This document shows positions 18,344 to 27,767 of a stretch of DNA of 64,000 nt, one piece after another. Origin of the DNA: Bacillus carboniphilus (GTDB lineage: Bacteria > Bacillota > Bacilli > Bacillales > JAIVKR01); the NCBI RefSeq assembly GCF_020524035.2, contig NZ_CP129013.1, forward strand, positions 2,097,822-2,161,821, written 5' to 3'. Both the position numbers and the translations under genes were made by a program. The notes under the pieces are model-generated. The model ran no database searches, was not told the DNA's origin, and saw nothing but the letters and a program-made list of their open reading frames with translations. The number at the start of each line of letters is the position of its first letter. The first letter of the stretch is position 1.

Positions 18344-18719
18344 CTTTTCACCTCCTAGATCATTTCTTTCTTTTTTTGTTGATTCCAGTTTACATCATAT
18401 TTCCCACTAAATCAATCAACTTCTTTCAAAAACATTCATATTCAATCAAAGTTGTTAAGTTCCTTGATTCAAAATGATTATTTAAGAAATAATGCCATAT
18501 AACTTATATACGCAACGAAAGAAGATGTAAGTGAGGTTGAAAAGTTCATATAGAGAGAAGGAACACATGCTAAATTCCGTCATGTCCTGTGGGAACGCCT
18601 GCTCTAGTACTTCCTGTGTATAGGAAAAGCAGACTAACAAACATTTCTACCTACAATTTTTAAAGTAATTACTTTAAATGAGCAAATTCAGATCAAAAAA
18701 ATTCCATTAAATTAAATAG

Positions 18720-20005
18720 AAAAAGACATGACCACTAACTTGGGTTAAAATTAAAGCTCCAACACCATAACCCTAACCAAGGAGTGTTCATGTCCAATGA
18801 CTAGATTATCACATCAAGAAAAAATCCACAATATTTTAGAGGAATGGCGTTTACCACTTTATTTTTCCAAGCCGTCTATGAACCATCTTGTTTCTATGAT
18901 TGATGGGATGCTGAGTTTCGGTTTCACAGGAAAGATATCGCAAATTCATGCGCTAAGCTTTTGTAAAAAACATCGTACAACATTAAGCTATTTTTTAAAT
19001 AAAGGTGCTTGGGACGAAACCTATTTAAATCAAATTACAAAACAAAAAACCGCCCAAACCATTCACAAAAACGCAAGAAAACAAAAGGAACCTGTATTCC
19101 TTCTCTTTGATGACACCATCGGACAAAAGACCAAACCTTCGTCACAGGCTCAGTCTCCTATTGAATCTTGTCAGTACCATTTTTGTCACAAAGAAGGAAA
19201 ACCTGTTTACGGACATCAAGTCGTTGGAATGATGATGCAAAGCGGGGATTTAGCGTATCCCTATGATTTCGCCCTATATAACCAATCGAAAGAAAAGAGT
19301 AAAATTCAAATGGCCGTTGATATGATTGACTCTTATGTAAAGCGAACTGTATCAACCTATATCCTTTGTGATAGTTGGTATACCTCTAAACGTATCATTG
19401 AAGCTGGACTAGGGAAAGGAATTCATACGATAGGAGCTCTTAGAAGCAATCGCATCTTTTTCCAAAGGCGAGCGAAAACAAATCAAACAGTTTGTTCCCG
19501 ATATTTCAATGGAAGAAACCGACCTTGTGACCGTTGGTGATGAAACCTATCGAGTCTATCGTTACGAAGGAAAACTGAATGATTTAGAGTTTTGGTGTTG
19601 TATTGCTTTGCTTCAAAGAAGGCGAACCAATGGAGCCTAAAAACGTATGACTTCCTATGTACAGATATACAGCTATCCACAAAGAAAATCTTAGACTACT
19701 ACTCCAAACGATGGTCAATTGAAACGTATTTTAAACAAATAAAAGGATCGTTAGGTTTTGATGGATATCAGATTCGCAGTGAAAAAGCGATCTTGAGATA
19801 TTGGACAATTTTAAACTTCACCTATATTTTCGCAAGCCTTTTAAAAGGCACAAAATTTTGCGAAGCTCTCCATGAAATCAGGAATCAAAAGTTTGGTAGC
19901 ATCATTAGGTTTGTATATGATCAAGCAACTCAAGGAGAAGAACTTGAAAAGATTAAAAAAGAGCTTTTAGTTGCCTAGGGTACTTGTCATTTCATTTTTA
20001 CTGGT
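18720..20005 (+). mobile_element. Second IS4-type insertion sequence (approximate ends)
   Basis: A transposase gene with the YREK signature is flanked by weak inverted similarity: AAAAAGACATGACCACTA on the left and, on the opposite strand at the right, AAAAATGAAATGACAAGTA. The ends are estimates. It differs from the element at 9911. The 350 bases before it (18360-18720) hold no gene, only a degenerate hairpin copy near 18580. Confidence 0.6.
18797..19978 (+). pseudogene. IS4-family transposase with two compensating frameshifts
   Basis: The total length is 394 codons including the stop, and the first and last thirds are in one frame. The piece from about 19455 to 19590 (KQFVPDISMEETDLVTVGDE) is read in another frame, consistent with one base lost near 19460 and one gained near 19585. 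The Asp residues are visible in FLLFDDTIGQK and YILCDSWYTS, and the Glu in the YREK motif YYSKRWSIETYFKQIK. As written it is inactive. Confidence 0.8.
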
Positions 20006-20260
20006 AATTTTTGTATTGATTTTTGCTCAATTAGAGTAATTAAACAACAACATACAACGGAATTGCACTAAGAGAAAATTACTAAAGGATGAGAAGAAAT
20101 AGTTCCCTTTTTATCTATGGCAATAAACTCTATACAATCATATATTGTACCGAATTTTTTAAAAACATTTTCATGATTTTATGGTAAGATATCCTAAGGT
20201 AAAAATCACTTCAAGAACATGTTATTAGTTTTACATAGGTCAGCGAAAGGGGATATTGAA

Positions 20261-20992
20261 ATGGAATTCAGGGGAGCAAGCGTTTATGAACAAGAGCAAT
20301 TCTTAGAAAATTATAAAAAAAGAAGAGCTAGAAAAGATAGTCCCAACAATGCGATTGAGGGTCCTATCATGTATGAACTCCTAGGTGATTTTCAAAACAA
20401 ACGTGTTTTAGACTTAGGTTGCGGGGATGCATCATTTGGAAAAGAACTACTAAATCAAGGTGCAGCGCACTACACTGGAATCGAGGGTTCTAAACAAGTG
20501 GCAGCATCTGCAAACCATACCTTGGCTAATCACAACGGGATAATCATCCATGACACTATGGAATCTTACGGTTTCCCAGTTAACAAATTTGACATGGTGA
20601 CGTCTCGTTTTGCCATTCACTACGTCTCAAATATTGACTTATTATTTCAAAATGTCTATAAAACATTAAAGGATCAGGGCAAATTTGTGTTTAGCGTTCA
20701 GCATCCTCTAACAACCTCATCTTTTATAAGCAAGCAGACTGGCGATAAACGAGGAAATTGGATTGTTGATGACTATTTTCTCGAAGGAGAAAGAAAAGAG
20801 CCGTGGATTGAACAAGTCGTTATAAAATACCACCGAACGATTGAGCACTACTTTAGGATCCTCACTAAGTCTGGATTCTCGATCGTTGATTTACGCGAAG
20901 GATCCCCAAAGCGAGAGCATTTTTCCGATGAGGAAGAGTTTACAAGAAGAAAAAGAATCCCGGTTGTCCTTGCGTTTTCTTGTGTGAAGTAA
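20261..20992 (+). CDS. SAM-dependent class I methyltransferase
   Basis: 243 residues from the ATG at 20261 (AAAGGGG upstream). Motif I is RVLDLGCGDASFGKELL at about residues 49-65. An acidic loop follows (YTGIEGSKQV), then FDMVTSRFAIHYV and GKFVFSVQHPL, as in UbiE/TehB-type small-molecule methyltransferases. The substrate cannot be told. It stands alone between an IS and a decayed mobile region. Confidence 0.82.
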   Translation: MEFRGASVYEQEQFLENYKKRRARKDSPNNAIEGPIMYELLGDFQNKRVLDLGCGDASFGKELLNQGAAHYTGIEGSKQVAASANHTLANHNGIIIHDTMESYGFPVNKFDMVTSRFAIHYVSNIDLLFQNVYKTLKDQGKFVFSVQHPLTTSSFISKQTGDKRGNWIVDDYFLEGERKEPWIEQVVIKYHRTIEHYFRILTKSGFSIVDLREGSPKREHFSDEEEFTRRKRIPVVLAFSCVK

Positions 20993-21202
20993 CAAAAAGA
21001 AACATCATCTAAAGAAATACACTCTTTAGACCGTATTTTAACTAACCAAAGTTCCTTTACTAATAAGCTCCAAACGTTGAATAGTCCATTTCTTTTTAGA
21101 AGTAAGGTTCCTTTTGACTGAATAATAAACGTGGTTATTCTACCACAGTTCCATTATTAAGCTGACAAACTAGGTTTGGTTTAATGAATGACATACTAAA
21201 AC

Positions 21203-21224
21203 CCTCTAGGTTTTTCCCTAGAGG
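21203..21224 (-). terminator. Small hairpin, possible terminator
   Basis: CCTCTAGG and CCTAGAGG form an eight-base stem; on the minus strand it is followed by G and TTTT. There is no minus-strand gene nearby, so its role is unclear. Nothing else is recognisable in 20993-21367. Confidence 0.35.
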
Positions 21225-21367
21225 ATTAATAGACACTTATAAACAATACCTTTTGCCCGTTCATAAACCCATACATAATCATATAAACCCATCTGCAAAT
21301 TATAGTTGATAATCATCAACCATTTTATGTACCATTAGAGTATAAACATGGAAGTGCGGTATATACG

Positions 21368-21937
21368 ATGAATATAGGGTACGCTAGAGTTTCGACAAAA
21401 GGGCAACGTCTAGACTTGCAGGTGGATGCACTCGAGAAGGCAGGAGCTGAACGAATATTCTCGGATCAAGATAGCGGTGGTAAATGGGATCGGGAGCAAT
21501 TACATAGGTGTCTCAATATATTGCGAGATGGCGATACGTTAATCGTTTATAAACTGGATAGACTCGCCAGGAGCGCCAAGCAACTATACGAAATAGCCGA
21601 CTTGTTAACGGAAAGAAAAGTCGCACTCGTTAGCTTAAATGAAAGTATTGACACGTCAACCGCAATGGGCCGGGCAATGTTTTGAATGATTAGCATCATG
21701 GCCGAGCTGGAACGAGACATGATTCGAGAGAGAACACACGCAGGACTCGAAGCAGCAAGAGCACGAAGAAGGCGTGGCGGACGTAAACCGATGGACCAAT
21801 CGAAGGTAAAGAAAGCATTAGAACTATACGATGAAGGCGAGTTATCGATAAGCGAGGTAACGAAAGAAGCCGGCATAAGCAAGGCGTTACTCTACAAAGA
21901 ACTAAATAAACGCAAAGAAACAGCTCGGGAGGAATAG
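21368..21937 (+). pseudogene. Serine recombinase (resolvase family) with an in-frame TGA
   Basis: The frame covers 189 sense and nonsense codons plus a stop. Residues 1-105 are a resolvase catalytic domain (MNIGYARVSTKGQRLDLQ with the nucleophilic Ser, then LIVYKLDRLARSAKQL). After TGA at 21683-21685 the frame continues with MISIMAELERDMIRERTHAG, the expected next segment, and ends with a helix-turn-helix (SISEVTKEAGISKALLYKEL). A CGA-to-TGA change would explain it. The gene marks the start of a more G+C-rich, decayed mobile region. Confidence 0.85.
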
Positions 21938-22218
21938 ACCCTCGAGTTTTTTCGTGCCTCGTCCGCCCGCGACGCCTCACTGTTGAATCCCGTCGTATAG
22001 ACTTAGTACCTGATACTAATTTCTTCCTACTAAATGCATTAATGCATAGACATCTTTTACTCACCTACTTTTTGAATGTACTTACAGGTTATGTAAAGGA
22101 ATACGAACCGGTATGGACGAGTGCGGATTTTTTGGAAAATTAGGTACACAACTTCGGAATAGAAATATACTAATAATGTGGTTACTCGATGTTCTGTAAA
22201 ATTTCTGAAATTAATAAA

Positions 22219-22249
22219 CCTTCTAGCGTGGAGAACTAGGGGGTTTTTT
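22219..22249 (+). terminator. Intrinsic terminator
   Basis: CCTTCTAG at 22219-22226 pairs with CTAGGGGG at 22236-22243 (two G-U pairs), followed by TTTTTT. It closes a 280-base region after the recombinase in which I see no gene. Confidence 0.6.
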
Positions 22250-22423
22250 GTGTGTTTCCGTACACTTAACGGACAATCATACGATAGTTAAAAATTAATT
22301 GCGTCAGAATGACCGTGAACAACACGCTATAACCAAATGTGTGTATTCACCATGATAATAGTCCAAGCATTTATTACTCTTGTTACATATGATGAACTGA
22401 CTACAAACATGGAGGTGAAAATT

Positions 22424-22819
22424 ATGGGAAACGGATTTCCTCAATATCAAATCCAATATGGAATTGACGCTATTATCCCTACTAACACGCGAGTATCCGT
22501 ACCTTTACAACCTGTATTGAATGAGGAAGCGGTAGACTTGGGACAAGATTTACAAGCACAATTTATTTTTTCAGACCCTGAAACTGCTAATTTCGTTACT
22601 ATTACAGCTATCATTGAAGGAGAACCAGTGCCAGTTGAATTGGAAGATGGTTTTTTTAGAACTGATTTAGGGGTCGTTAAAGCTAATGAATCGATAACAA
22701 CGTTAGTAACTCTTGGTCCGGAACTAGCAGGAGGGGATGTAGGTTTAACCGTTGAATTACTGGAAGCGGATGGAACTAATGTTCTTGCGACTGAATTTTT
22801 AGTAGTTCTCGCACGTTAG
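22424..22819 (+). CDS. Small beta-rich protein, unknown function (first of a pair)
   Basis: 131 residues from the ATG at 22424, placed six bases after GGAGGTG. No signal peptide. The sequence is beta-rich with alternating hydrophobic residues (IPTNTRVSVPLQPVLNEEAV, then FIFSDPETANFVTITAIIEG), suggesting an immunoglobulin-like sandwich. The next gene encodes a similar protein with the same landmarks (IFSDP or ILSDP, then FV, then a NESITTL or NETIAGT turn). I do not recognise the family; phage or spore structural proteins are possible. Confidence 0.6.
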   Translation: MGNGFPQYQIQYGIDAIIPTNTRVSVPLQPVLNEEAVDLGQDLQAQFIFSDPETANFVTITAIIEGEPVPVELEDGFFRTDLGVVKANESITTLVTLGPELAGGDVGLTVELLEADGTNVLATEFLVVLAR

Positions 22820-22860
22820 CTTAATAAAAATGAAGAGTTTACTAGGAAGGAGGTTTAACG

Positions 22861-23238
22861 ATGGCCACACCTCTACATCAAATACAATGGCCTTTAGAGG
22901 TTTTTTTATTCCCAAATACAACCACCTCGGCAAATCTTCAAGTGGTTGCAAATGGAGAAGCTGAAGAACTCGGTGCAAACTATTCAGCAAGGTTTATTTT
23001 ATCTGACCCTAGTATTTCAGAAAACTTTGTCGTCATGTTTAATGTTGATGAAAACCCTCGAAGACTTGAGTTTAACAGAGCAGGAGTTGCAGTACTTCCC
23101 GATGTTGAAACAAACGAAACAATAGCTGGGACATTTATGACTACTGCACCTGTAGCAGGTTTCATCACGTATCAATTATTTGAACAAACTAGGGGAACTG
23201 TTCTCGCAGAACGAATAGCTTTATTTGAAACCATTTAA
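22861..23238 (+). CDS. Small beta-rich protein, unknown function (second of a pair)
   Basis: 125 residues, with AAGGAGG upstream. It aligns loosely with the protein just upstream: VVANGEAEELGANYSARFIL, then SDPSISENFVVMF, then ETNETIAGTF, and an ending with LAERIALFE like LATEFLVVLAR. It is 42 bases downstream of its partner and followed by a hairpin terminator, so the two form one transcription unit. Confidence 0.6.
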   Translation: MATPLHQIQWPLEVFLFPNTTTSANLQVVANGEAEELGANYSARFILSDPSISENFVVMFNVDENPRRLEFNRAGVAVLPDVETNETIAGTFMTTAPVAGFITYQLFEQTRGTVLAERIALFETI

Positions 23239-23254
23239 TAAAAATGGAAGGAAA

Positions 23255-23300
23255 ATCCCCGTCTCTTGCATTAAAATATGCGACAGCGGGGGTTATTGTT
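23255..23300 (+). terminator. Hairpin terminator after the paired genes
   Basis: AATCCCCG at 23255-23262 pairs with CGGGGGTT at 23288-23295, with inner TTGCAT/ATGC pairing. It lies between convergent genes and could act on both strands. Confidence 0.6.
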
Positions 23301-23351
23301 ATCCACCTTAGTATAGTTAACCCGTTGATATGACGGTGTTTTTCGGTTAAC

Positions 23352-23576
23352 CTACATATCCCAAAAGTCACTCATCTTCGCGTTAGGATCGATTTTCCGA
23401 ACGGCTTTAAGTAGCTTTTTCATGACGTCTTGACGTGGAACGTAATCTTTATCGTTACAAGCCTTCGTAATTGTATTCGGGCTTACTTTAGACGCCTTCG
23501 CTAGATCCCGTTGTTCTAATCCTTTTTTATCTAACCATTTCCCGAGTTTACTTCGTGGTTTCGAAATTCCCCACAT
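23352..23576 (-). CDS. XRE-family helix-turn-helix regulator
   Basis: 74 residues, almost all a Cro/CI-type domain: GKWLDKKGLEQRDLAKASKV, then SPNTITKACNDKDYVPRQDV. Proteins of this size act as regulators in Bacillus integrative elements and prophages. It is divergent from a small gene at 23738, leaving an intergenic region where it probably binds. Confidence 0.78.
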   Translation of the reverse strand: MWGISKPRSKLGKWLDKKGLEQRDLAKASKVSPNTITKACNDKDYVPRQDVMKKLLKAVRKIDPNAKMSDFWDM

Positions 23577-23737
23577 TGTTTTTCACTCCTTCATTCGTTG
23601 TTGGTACGCAGTCTTGCCTCATAATCGCAAAAATATTCAATTCGATCGCAAAAAGTTGTGAATATCGGACAAGCCGGCGTTCATACAATTCACTAAAACG
23701 TCAAACAAGGCGTCAACCGACAAAGGGGGCTTTTAAC

Positions 23738-23848
23738 ATGAGCGAAGAATTAGCGTTGCTATTGGCCGAGAGGGAGGACGTCTACTTGACTGAGGAGGGA
23801 CGTCAGCACCTAGCGGAGACACTAAGTGGGCAGGCGGAAGCGTCATGA
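23738..23848 (+). CDS. Very small acidic protein of a decayed mobile element
   Basis: 36 residues (MSEELALLLAEREDVYLTEE and a short tail) with AAAGGGGGC upstream of the ATG. Its stop overlaps the start of the next, dead gene (ATGA). No function is known. Confidence 0.5.
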   Translation: MSEELALLLAEREDVYLTEEGRQHLAETLSGQAEAS

Positions 23849-24345
23849 GTAATTACCGGCCAATCGTTCGTTACAATGAAAGATATAAACGATATATTGA
23901 CGATCTTTTTTAATCAACGACTTTAGACCGTAACCAATTGATCCGATTAGCTTTGTTCACCGCAGCTCATTCGAAGGAGTTTTTATCGATTATCGGAGAG
24001 CATCGAAAAGGGGACGTCTCCCTCCCTTCGCCTAGCTGAAGGCTAACGGACCACGACCTATGGCGGATTAGAGAAGCCAAGTTTACGGAGGAGAGGAAGG
24101 ACGTCAATGTTATCGATCGAGGAACAAAACAATTAGCGGAGATCCTTGAGGGTCAAACGAGCGCATCACCGAAGAGAAAGAGACGGAATTACACAGACGA
24201 TCGGACACGCGACGAGATGGGGAGATTCACGAGCGGAGATTCGTCAACCAGGCCTAGCGACAGGATAGCTTCTCTAGACCTTTATCAAAGGTTTTCAATT
24301 TCCACTCTCATTTTAATGTACAATTTTTTTAATAAGTTAACGTAA
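23845..24345 (+). pseudogene. Dead gene of a mobile element, two in-frame stops
   Basis: From ATG at 23845 the frame reads MSNYRPIVRYNERYKRYIDD, TAA near 23911, then STTLDRNQLIRLALFTAAHS, TGA near 24040 (probably an old Trp codon), then TDHDLWRIREAKFTEERKDV and a basic tail (SPKRKRRNYTDDRTRDEMGR). The same frame is kept throughout, so substitutions rather than indels killed it. The gene is translationally coupled to the small ORF upstream. The family is not identified; phage or integrative-element origin is likely. Confidence 0.65.
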
Positions 24346-24373
24346 ACACTTTTAATCTTCTCATAACTAAACG

Positions 24374-24492
24374 ACTCCGCACTAAAGTACGGAGGTTTCT
24401 CGTAGGCGGACTGAACCGCCTACGAGTTTTATCGGCTAAAGCCGACTAAAACTAAAACTAGGTGGCTTTATACCACCCCCCTGCTACGCAGG
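24374..24492. repeat. Tandem array of five hairpins (possible IS200/IS605-type end or structured RNA)
   Basis: Five stems follow one another: CTCCG/CGGAG (24375-24394), CTCGTAGGCGG/CCGCCTACGAG (24399-24426), TCGGC/GCCGA (24432-24445), GGTGG/CCACC (24461-24477) and CCTG/CAGG (24480-24492). The second is followed by TTTT and would terminate transcription on the plus strand. Subterminal hairpins of this kind occur at IS200/IS605 ends, but no transposase is present. No gene is seen in 24350-24660. Confidence 0.55.
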
Positions 24493-24663
24493 TGCTTCCG
24501 CAAGTTAAAGCTAGGTATAGAAAATAAATTTCACTTCTTTTTCATCATATAAATGAGTGATCAAAGACCTACAAGGTTATCACTTCTCTATGAACCATGA
24601 TACTTCCTTCCATACTAGCCCAACTTACTATTATATGGATCATATACTATGTACACTAATCCC

Positions 24664-25737
24664 TTATTCACTCACCTTTCTCATCAAAAATTCAATAGGT
24701 CCTCTCTTAAACCGCTTTCTCCACCACACCGACGAGATAATTGATAAAAGAAAGAATACGAAGGAAAATACTATAGCGAATTTCAAGGTATAATTGGTTA
24801 AACCACTAAAAACAAATAAGAAAACTAAAGCTAGAAAATGTCCGACATAGAGAGTAAGAGCAAGTTGTCCTGTGTAGACAAGGGATTGAACGATTACTGT
24901 TTTTTTAAATTTTTCTGATAGTTGTATACATAAAATGATTACTATGATAGAGGTGCATGAGCTGGATATAATATAGAGCATTGTGGGGGGCATTGGTTTA
25001 GTGTCAAACAGATAGTAGGCAATCTCCATTCCTACACTTGGTGTAGATAGTTTAATGAAAATGAATGAAGCCGCTTCAACAACTATAAAAATGATGAATG
25101 AAACAATCAATCCTTTCTTTTGGAGCTGATGATTTTGAAAGTCTAATCTCCCTAGCCACATACCAATTAAGAGGAATGCTACCCATGGAAAAATGGGGTG
25201 ATATCCATTAAAGAAAAGGTTTGAAAAAAATCCTTTGAATGTCCAAAACATTTCATATTGACTAAACGTTGCATTCCATCCATATTCATAATCTAGTAGG
25301 AGCTGAAGTAACTGAGCAGTAAAAACAATGGAGAGAGCTGTTATGATTATTTTTTTGGAGGAAGCTTTTATAAAAAATGAAGCAATCACCATATAGAAGG
25401 CATAATAATGTAGAATATCTGCACTCCATTGCATAAGATATAGGCTCATACCCAAAACGAATAAAAATAATGATCGTTTCCAAATAGTAAGACGATATTT
25501 TTGGGAGTTGTTTTCACTAAGTCGAACTCTTTGTGTCATTAACGAAATTCCTACACCGGCAAGAATAACAAAGATAGCTGATGCTCTACCTTCAAGTAAA
25601 CTGGTCCAATAGATCAACCATTCTGGACCATTTCCTTCTGCATTCATCGATATTTTATAATTAACAATCACCATTCCAAGTATTGCAAGAGACCTAGCTA
25701 TATCATAACCTATAATTCTTTCTGTTGGTTTTTTCAT
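24664..25737 (-). CDS. DUF418/YeiB-like polytopic membrane protein
   Basis: 357 residues from ATG at 25737 with GAGGTGG upstream. About nine to ten membrane helices. It starts ERIIGYDIARSLAILGMVIV, the hallmark of the DUF418/acyltransferase-like family, and has RASAIFVILAGVGISLMTQR and the C-terminal pair W-RKRFKRGPIEFLMR typical of DUF418. The start lies beside the stop of the TetR gene at 25749, so both are co-transcribed and the TetR protein probably controls it. Biochemical function is unproven. Confidence 0.82.
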   Translation of the reverse strand: MKKPTERIIGYDIARSLAILGMVIVNYKISMNAEGNGPEWLIYWTSLLEGRASAIFVILAGVGISLMTQRVRLSENNSQKYRLTIWKRSLFLFVLGMSLYLMQWSADILHYYAFYMVIASFFIKASSKKIIITALSIVFTAQLLQLLLDYEYGWNATFSQYEMFWTFKGFFSNLFFNGYHPIFPWVAFLLIGMWLGRLDFQNHQLQKKGLIVSFIIFIVVEAASFIFIKLSTPSVGMEIAYYLFDTKPMPPTMLYIISSSCTSIIVIILCIQLSEKFKKTVIVQSLVYTGQLALTLYVGHFLALVFLFVFSGLTNYTLKFAIVFSFVFFLLSIISSVWWRKRFKRGPIEFLMRKVSE

Positions 25738-25748
25738 ACAATCCCACC

Positions 25749-26315
25749 TCAATAAAATATACTTTTAACTGAAAAAGCCCAAATGGCAACAGGATCGAGA
25801 TCATATTCTTCATTCGAGTATTTATCTAATCCATCCACAATAATGGTTAAAAATTCTGCTTTTGTTTGAATATCTTTTTCTGAAAGTAATCCATACTTTT
25901 GAGCCAGTTTTAATAAATTTAAGAACCCTTCTAAAAATTCATGAAGGACTGTATTTAAAGCTTTTGCGTAATGAGCATCTCGACTGCTCAAAACATAATA
26001 TTCATTCATGATCTTGTTGTAATAAGGGTCCTGAAGTTGCTTATCCATCATCTTTATACCATCTTCTGTGAGTTTTGAAATAAAGTTATCTTTTGTATAC
26101 TCTAGAGGATTAAAGAAATTGTTGAACTTAATTTCATCAATAATATGACCAAATAATGTTTGAATGAGCTTCTCTTTTGAGTTGAAATAATAGTAAATGG
26201 CTGGTTTAGTAATTCCCGTTTGCTTTGCAATAAGAGACATACTTGTTTGATCAAATCCATTTTCTGCGAATAATTGATATGAATGTTCTAAAATTTCTTT
26301 GTATTTTTCTGACAT
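25749..26315 (-). CDS. TetR/AcrR family transcriptional regulator
   Basis: 188 residues from ATG at 26315. The N-terminal helix-turn-helix is clear (ILEHSYQLFAENGFDQTSMS, then IAKQTGITKPAIYYYFNSKE). An earlier in-frame ATG at 26408 would translate across the operator and is less likely. It is co-transcribed with the DUF418 gene and preceded by a palindromic operator. Confidence 0.88.
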   Translation of the reverse strand: MSEKYKEILEHSYQLFAENGFDQTSMSLIAKQTGITKPAIYYYFNSKEKLIQTLFGHIIDEIKFNNFFNPLEYTKDNFISKLTEDGIKMMDKQLQDPYYNKIMNEYYVLSSRDAHYAKALNTVLHEFLEGFLNLLKLAQKYGLLSEKDIQTKAEFLTIIVDGLDKYSNEEYDLDPVAIWAFSVKSIFY

Positions 26316-26340
26316 AAAGAACGTCCTTCTTTCATTAAAA

Positions 26341-26358
26341 TTACTTACCGGTAGGTAA
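26341..26358. promoter_or_regulatory. Probable TetR operator
   Basis: TTACTTACCGGTAGGTAA is an almost perfect palindrome (one mismatch pair) 26 bases before the TetR start codon. TACC-CCGGTA-type palindromes are common TetR-family sites. Confidence 0.7.
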
Positions 26359-26466
26359 ATAATAAACCCAATATATAAAATTGTCAATTTATTATTGTTT
26401 TTCCACATATACGATCTCTATAATTATCTCAAATTTCTTCAACCTCACAGTACTATTATTTTTACA

Positions 26467-26623
26467 GTGCGTGTTCAAAAAGTAGGGAAAAAAGGACGCT
26501 GAAGAACGCGGCGGTGTAGCTTTGAGCACTCACAATGTACGTTCTTGGTACATGAGGAGCGGAAAAGCAAACCAACAAAGTTATTCAACCGACATTTTTT
26601 TAGGGCTTTTTGAACAACCTCTT
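26467..26623 (+). repeat. Family A MITE-like repeat, copy A2
   Basis: 157 bp, nearly identical to A1 at 6210-6367, with ends GTGCGTGTTCAAAAAGTAGG and CTTTTTGAACAACCTC in inverted orientation. Confidence 0.85.
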
Positions 26624-26719
26624 ACACACTAAAAAAACCATCATCGATGATGATAGCTTTACATTAGTTTATATTCATAATTAGAAAATGATTTAAGTTA
26701 CCCACCAAACGGTATGTAT

Positions 26720-27083
26720 TGGTGGAGACGGTGGGAGTCGAACCCACGTCCAGACATATCGTCACTCAAGCGTCTACGAGCGTAGTTGACATATTCGCAA
26801 ATTCACCAGTTCTTCTGCCTGCCAACGGGCGTCCGAGTGGCTAGTCTGATTCATCTCTTCCTTCATCCTCAGACGGTGGAATCAGGCGTAGCCCACTAAG
26901 AGTGAGTCCCTTACCCTACCACATGGGCGATGGAGGGAGGAACCGCTAAGCTGTTATTAAGCAGCTAAAGCGAAGTTATTTTCTGATTTGCCAGTTATTA
27001 TTGGCGTTGACGTTTTGACGAGGACGATCCCCTCGGCTCGCAACTCAAGCTCGAACTATCCCTGTCGAATCCGTAACGTCCCC
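26720..27083 (-). ncRNA. ssrA: Transfer-messenger RNA (tmRNA)
   Basis: The 5' end GGGGACGTT and the 3' end GTCTCCACCA pair as an alanine-type acceptor stem, and the T-loop GGTTCGACTCCC is present. The internal reading frame encodes the tag GKSENNFALAA followed by TAA TAA, ending in the LAA degradation signal. It rescues stalled ribosomes together with SmpB, whose gene lies just upstream on the same strand. CCA is encoded. Confidence 0.96.
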
Positions 27084-27162
27084 ATATAAAAAGGGATACG
27101 GGAATAATCTCACTTAAGCATTATTCAATTGTCATATCCGCTGTGCCCTTCGGACAATTACT

Positions 27163-27190
27163 ATTATAACAAATTAAAAGAGGAATGCAA
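27163..27190 (-). promoter_or_regulatory. Sigma-A promoter of ssrA
   Basis: On the minus strand TTGCAT (27190-27185) is followed after 16 bases by TATAAT (27168-27163). Transcription would begin about 70 bases before the mature tmRNA, leaving a 5' leader for RNase P. Confidence 0.7.
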
Positions 27191-27205
27191 TTGTCAATTT
27201 TTTCA

Positions 27206-27676
27206 TCAAACACCTTTTTGACGATCCGCTAACGCGCGTTGAATCGAGCGATCTGCGTCTTTACGCTTCAAATCTTGGCGTTTATCATATTTCTTTTTCC
27301 CTTTACCAAGACCAAGTAGTATCTTTGCAAATCCATTTTTTAAATAAATTTTAATTGGAACTAAAGAATATCCGCTCTCTTTTGTTTCGCCAATAAGCTT
27401 ATTAATTTCCTTCTTATGAAGAAGTAACTTTCTTGTTCTGACAGGGTCATGATTATAACGGTTTCCTTGCTCATACGGGCTAATATGCATATTGTGTAAA
27501 AATACTTCTCCATTTTGAACCCTTGCAAATGAATCCTTTAAATTCGCTCTACCTGCGCGTAGAGATTTTATTTCAGTTCCTTGCAAGACGATCCCTGCTT
27601 CAAACGTTTCTTCTATAAAATAATCATGATTTGCTTTTTTGTTTTGTGCAATGACCTTTCCAGAACCTTTTGGCAT
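27206..27676 (-). CDS. smpB: SsrA-binding protein SmpB
   Basis: 156 residues. It binds tmRNA and delivers it to stalled ribosomes. Typical segments are [20 protein letters not shown] near the N-terminus, then [12 protein letters not shown], and a basic C-terminal tail ([20 protein letters not shown]). It lies between rnr and ssrA, the usual Bacillus order. Confidence 0.97.
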   Translation of the reverse strand: MPKGSGKVIAQNKKANHDYFIEETFEAGIVLQGTEIKSLRAGRANLKDSFARVQNGEVFLHNMHISPYEQGNRYNHDPVRTRKLLLHKKEINKLIGETKESGYSLVPIKIYLKNGFAKILLGLGKGKKKYDKRQDLKRKDADRSIQRALADRQKGV

Positions 27677-27740
27677 GAATAAAACCCCCTCACGGCCATT
27701 TTCAGTCTAAACGATACCTATCATTATACCATTTTCGCAT

Positions 27741-27767
27741 AATAAAAGGAAGCATCATACAGCTTCC
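27741..27767 (-). terminator. Terminator after rnr
   Basis: GGAAGC and GCTTCC form a stem directly after the rnr stop, followed on the minus strand by TTTTATT. It may partly separate rnr from smpB. Confidence 0.65.

Noticed and set aside
26752-27070. Protein-coding frames across the tmRNA
   Set aside because: The region folds and reads as tmRNA; only the short tag frame is real.
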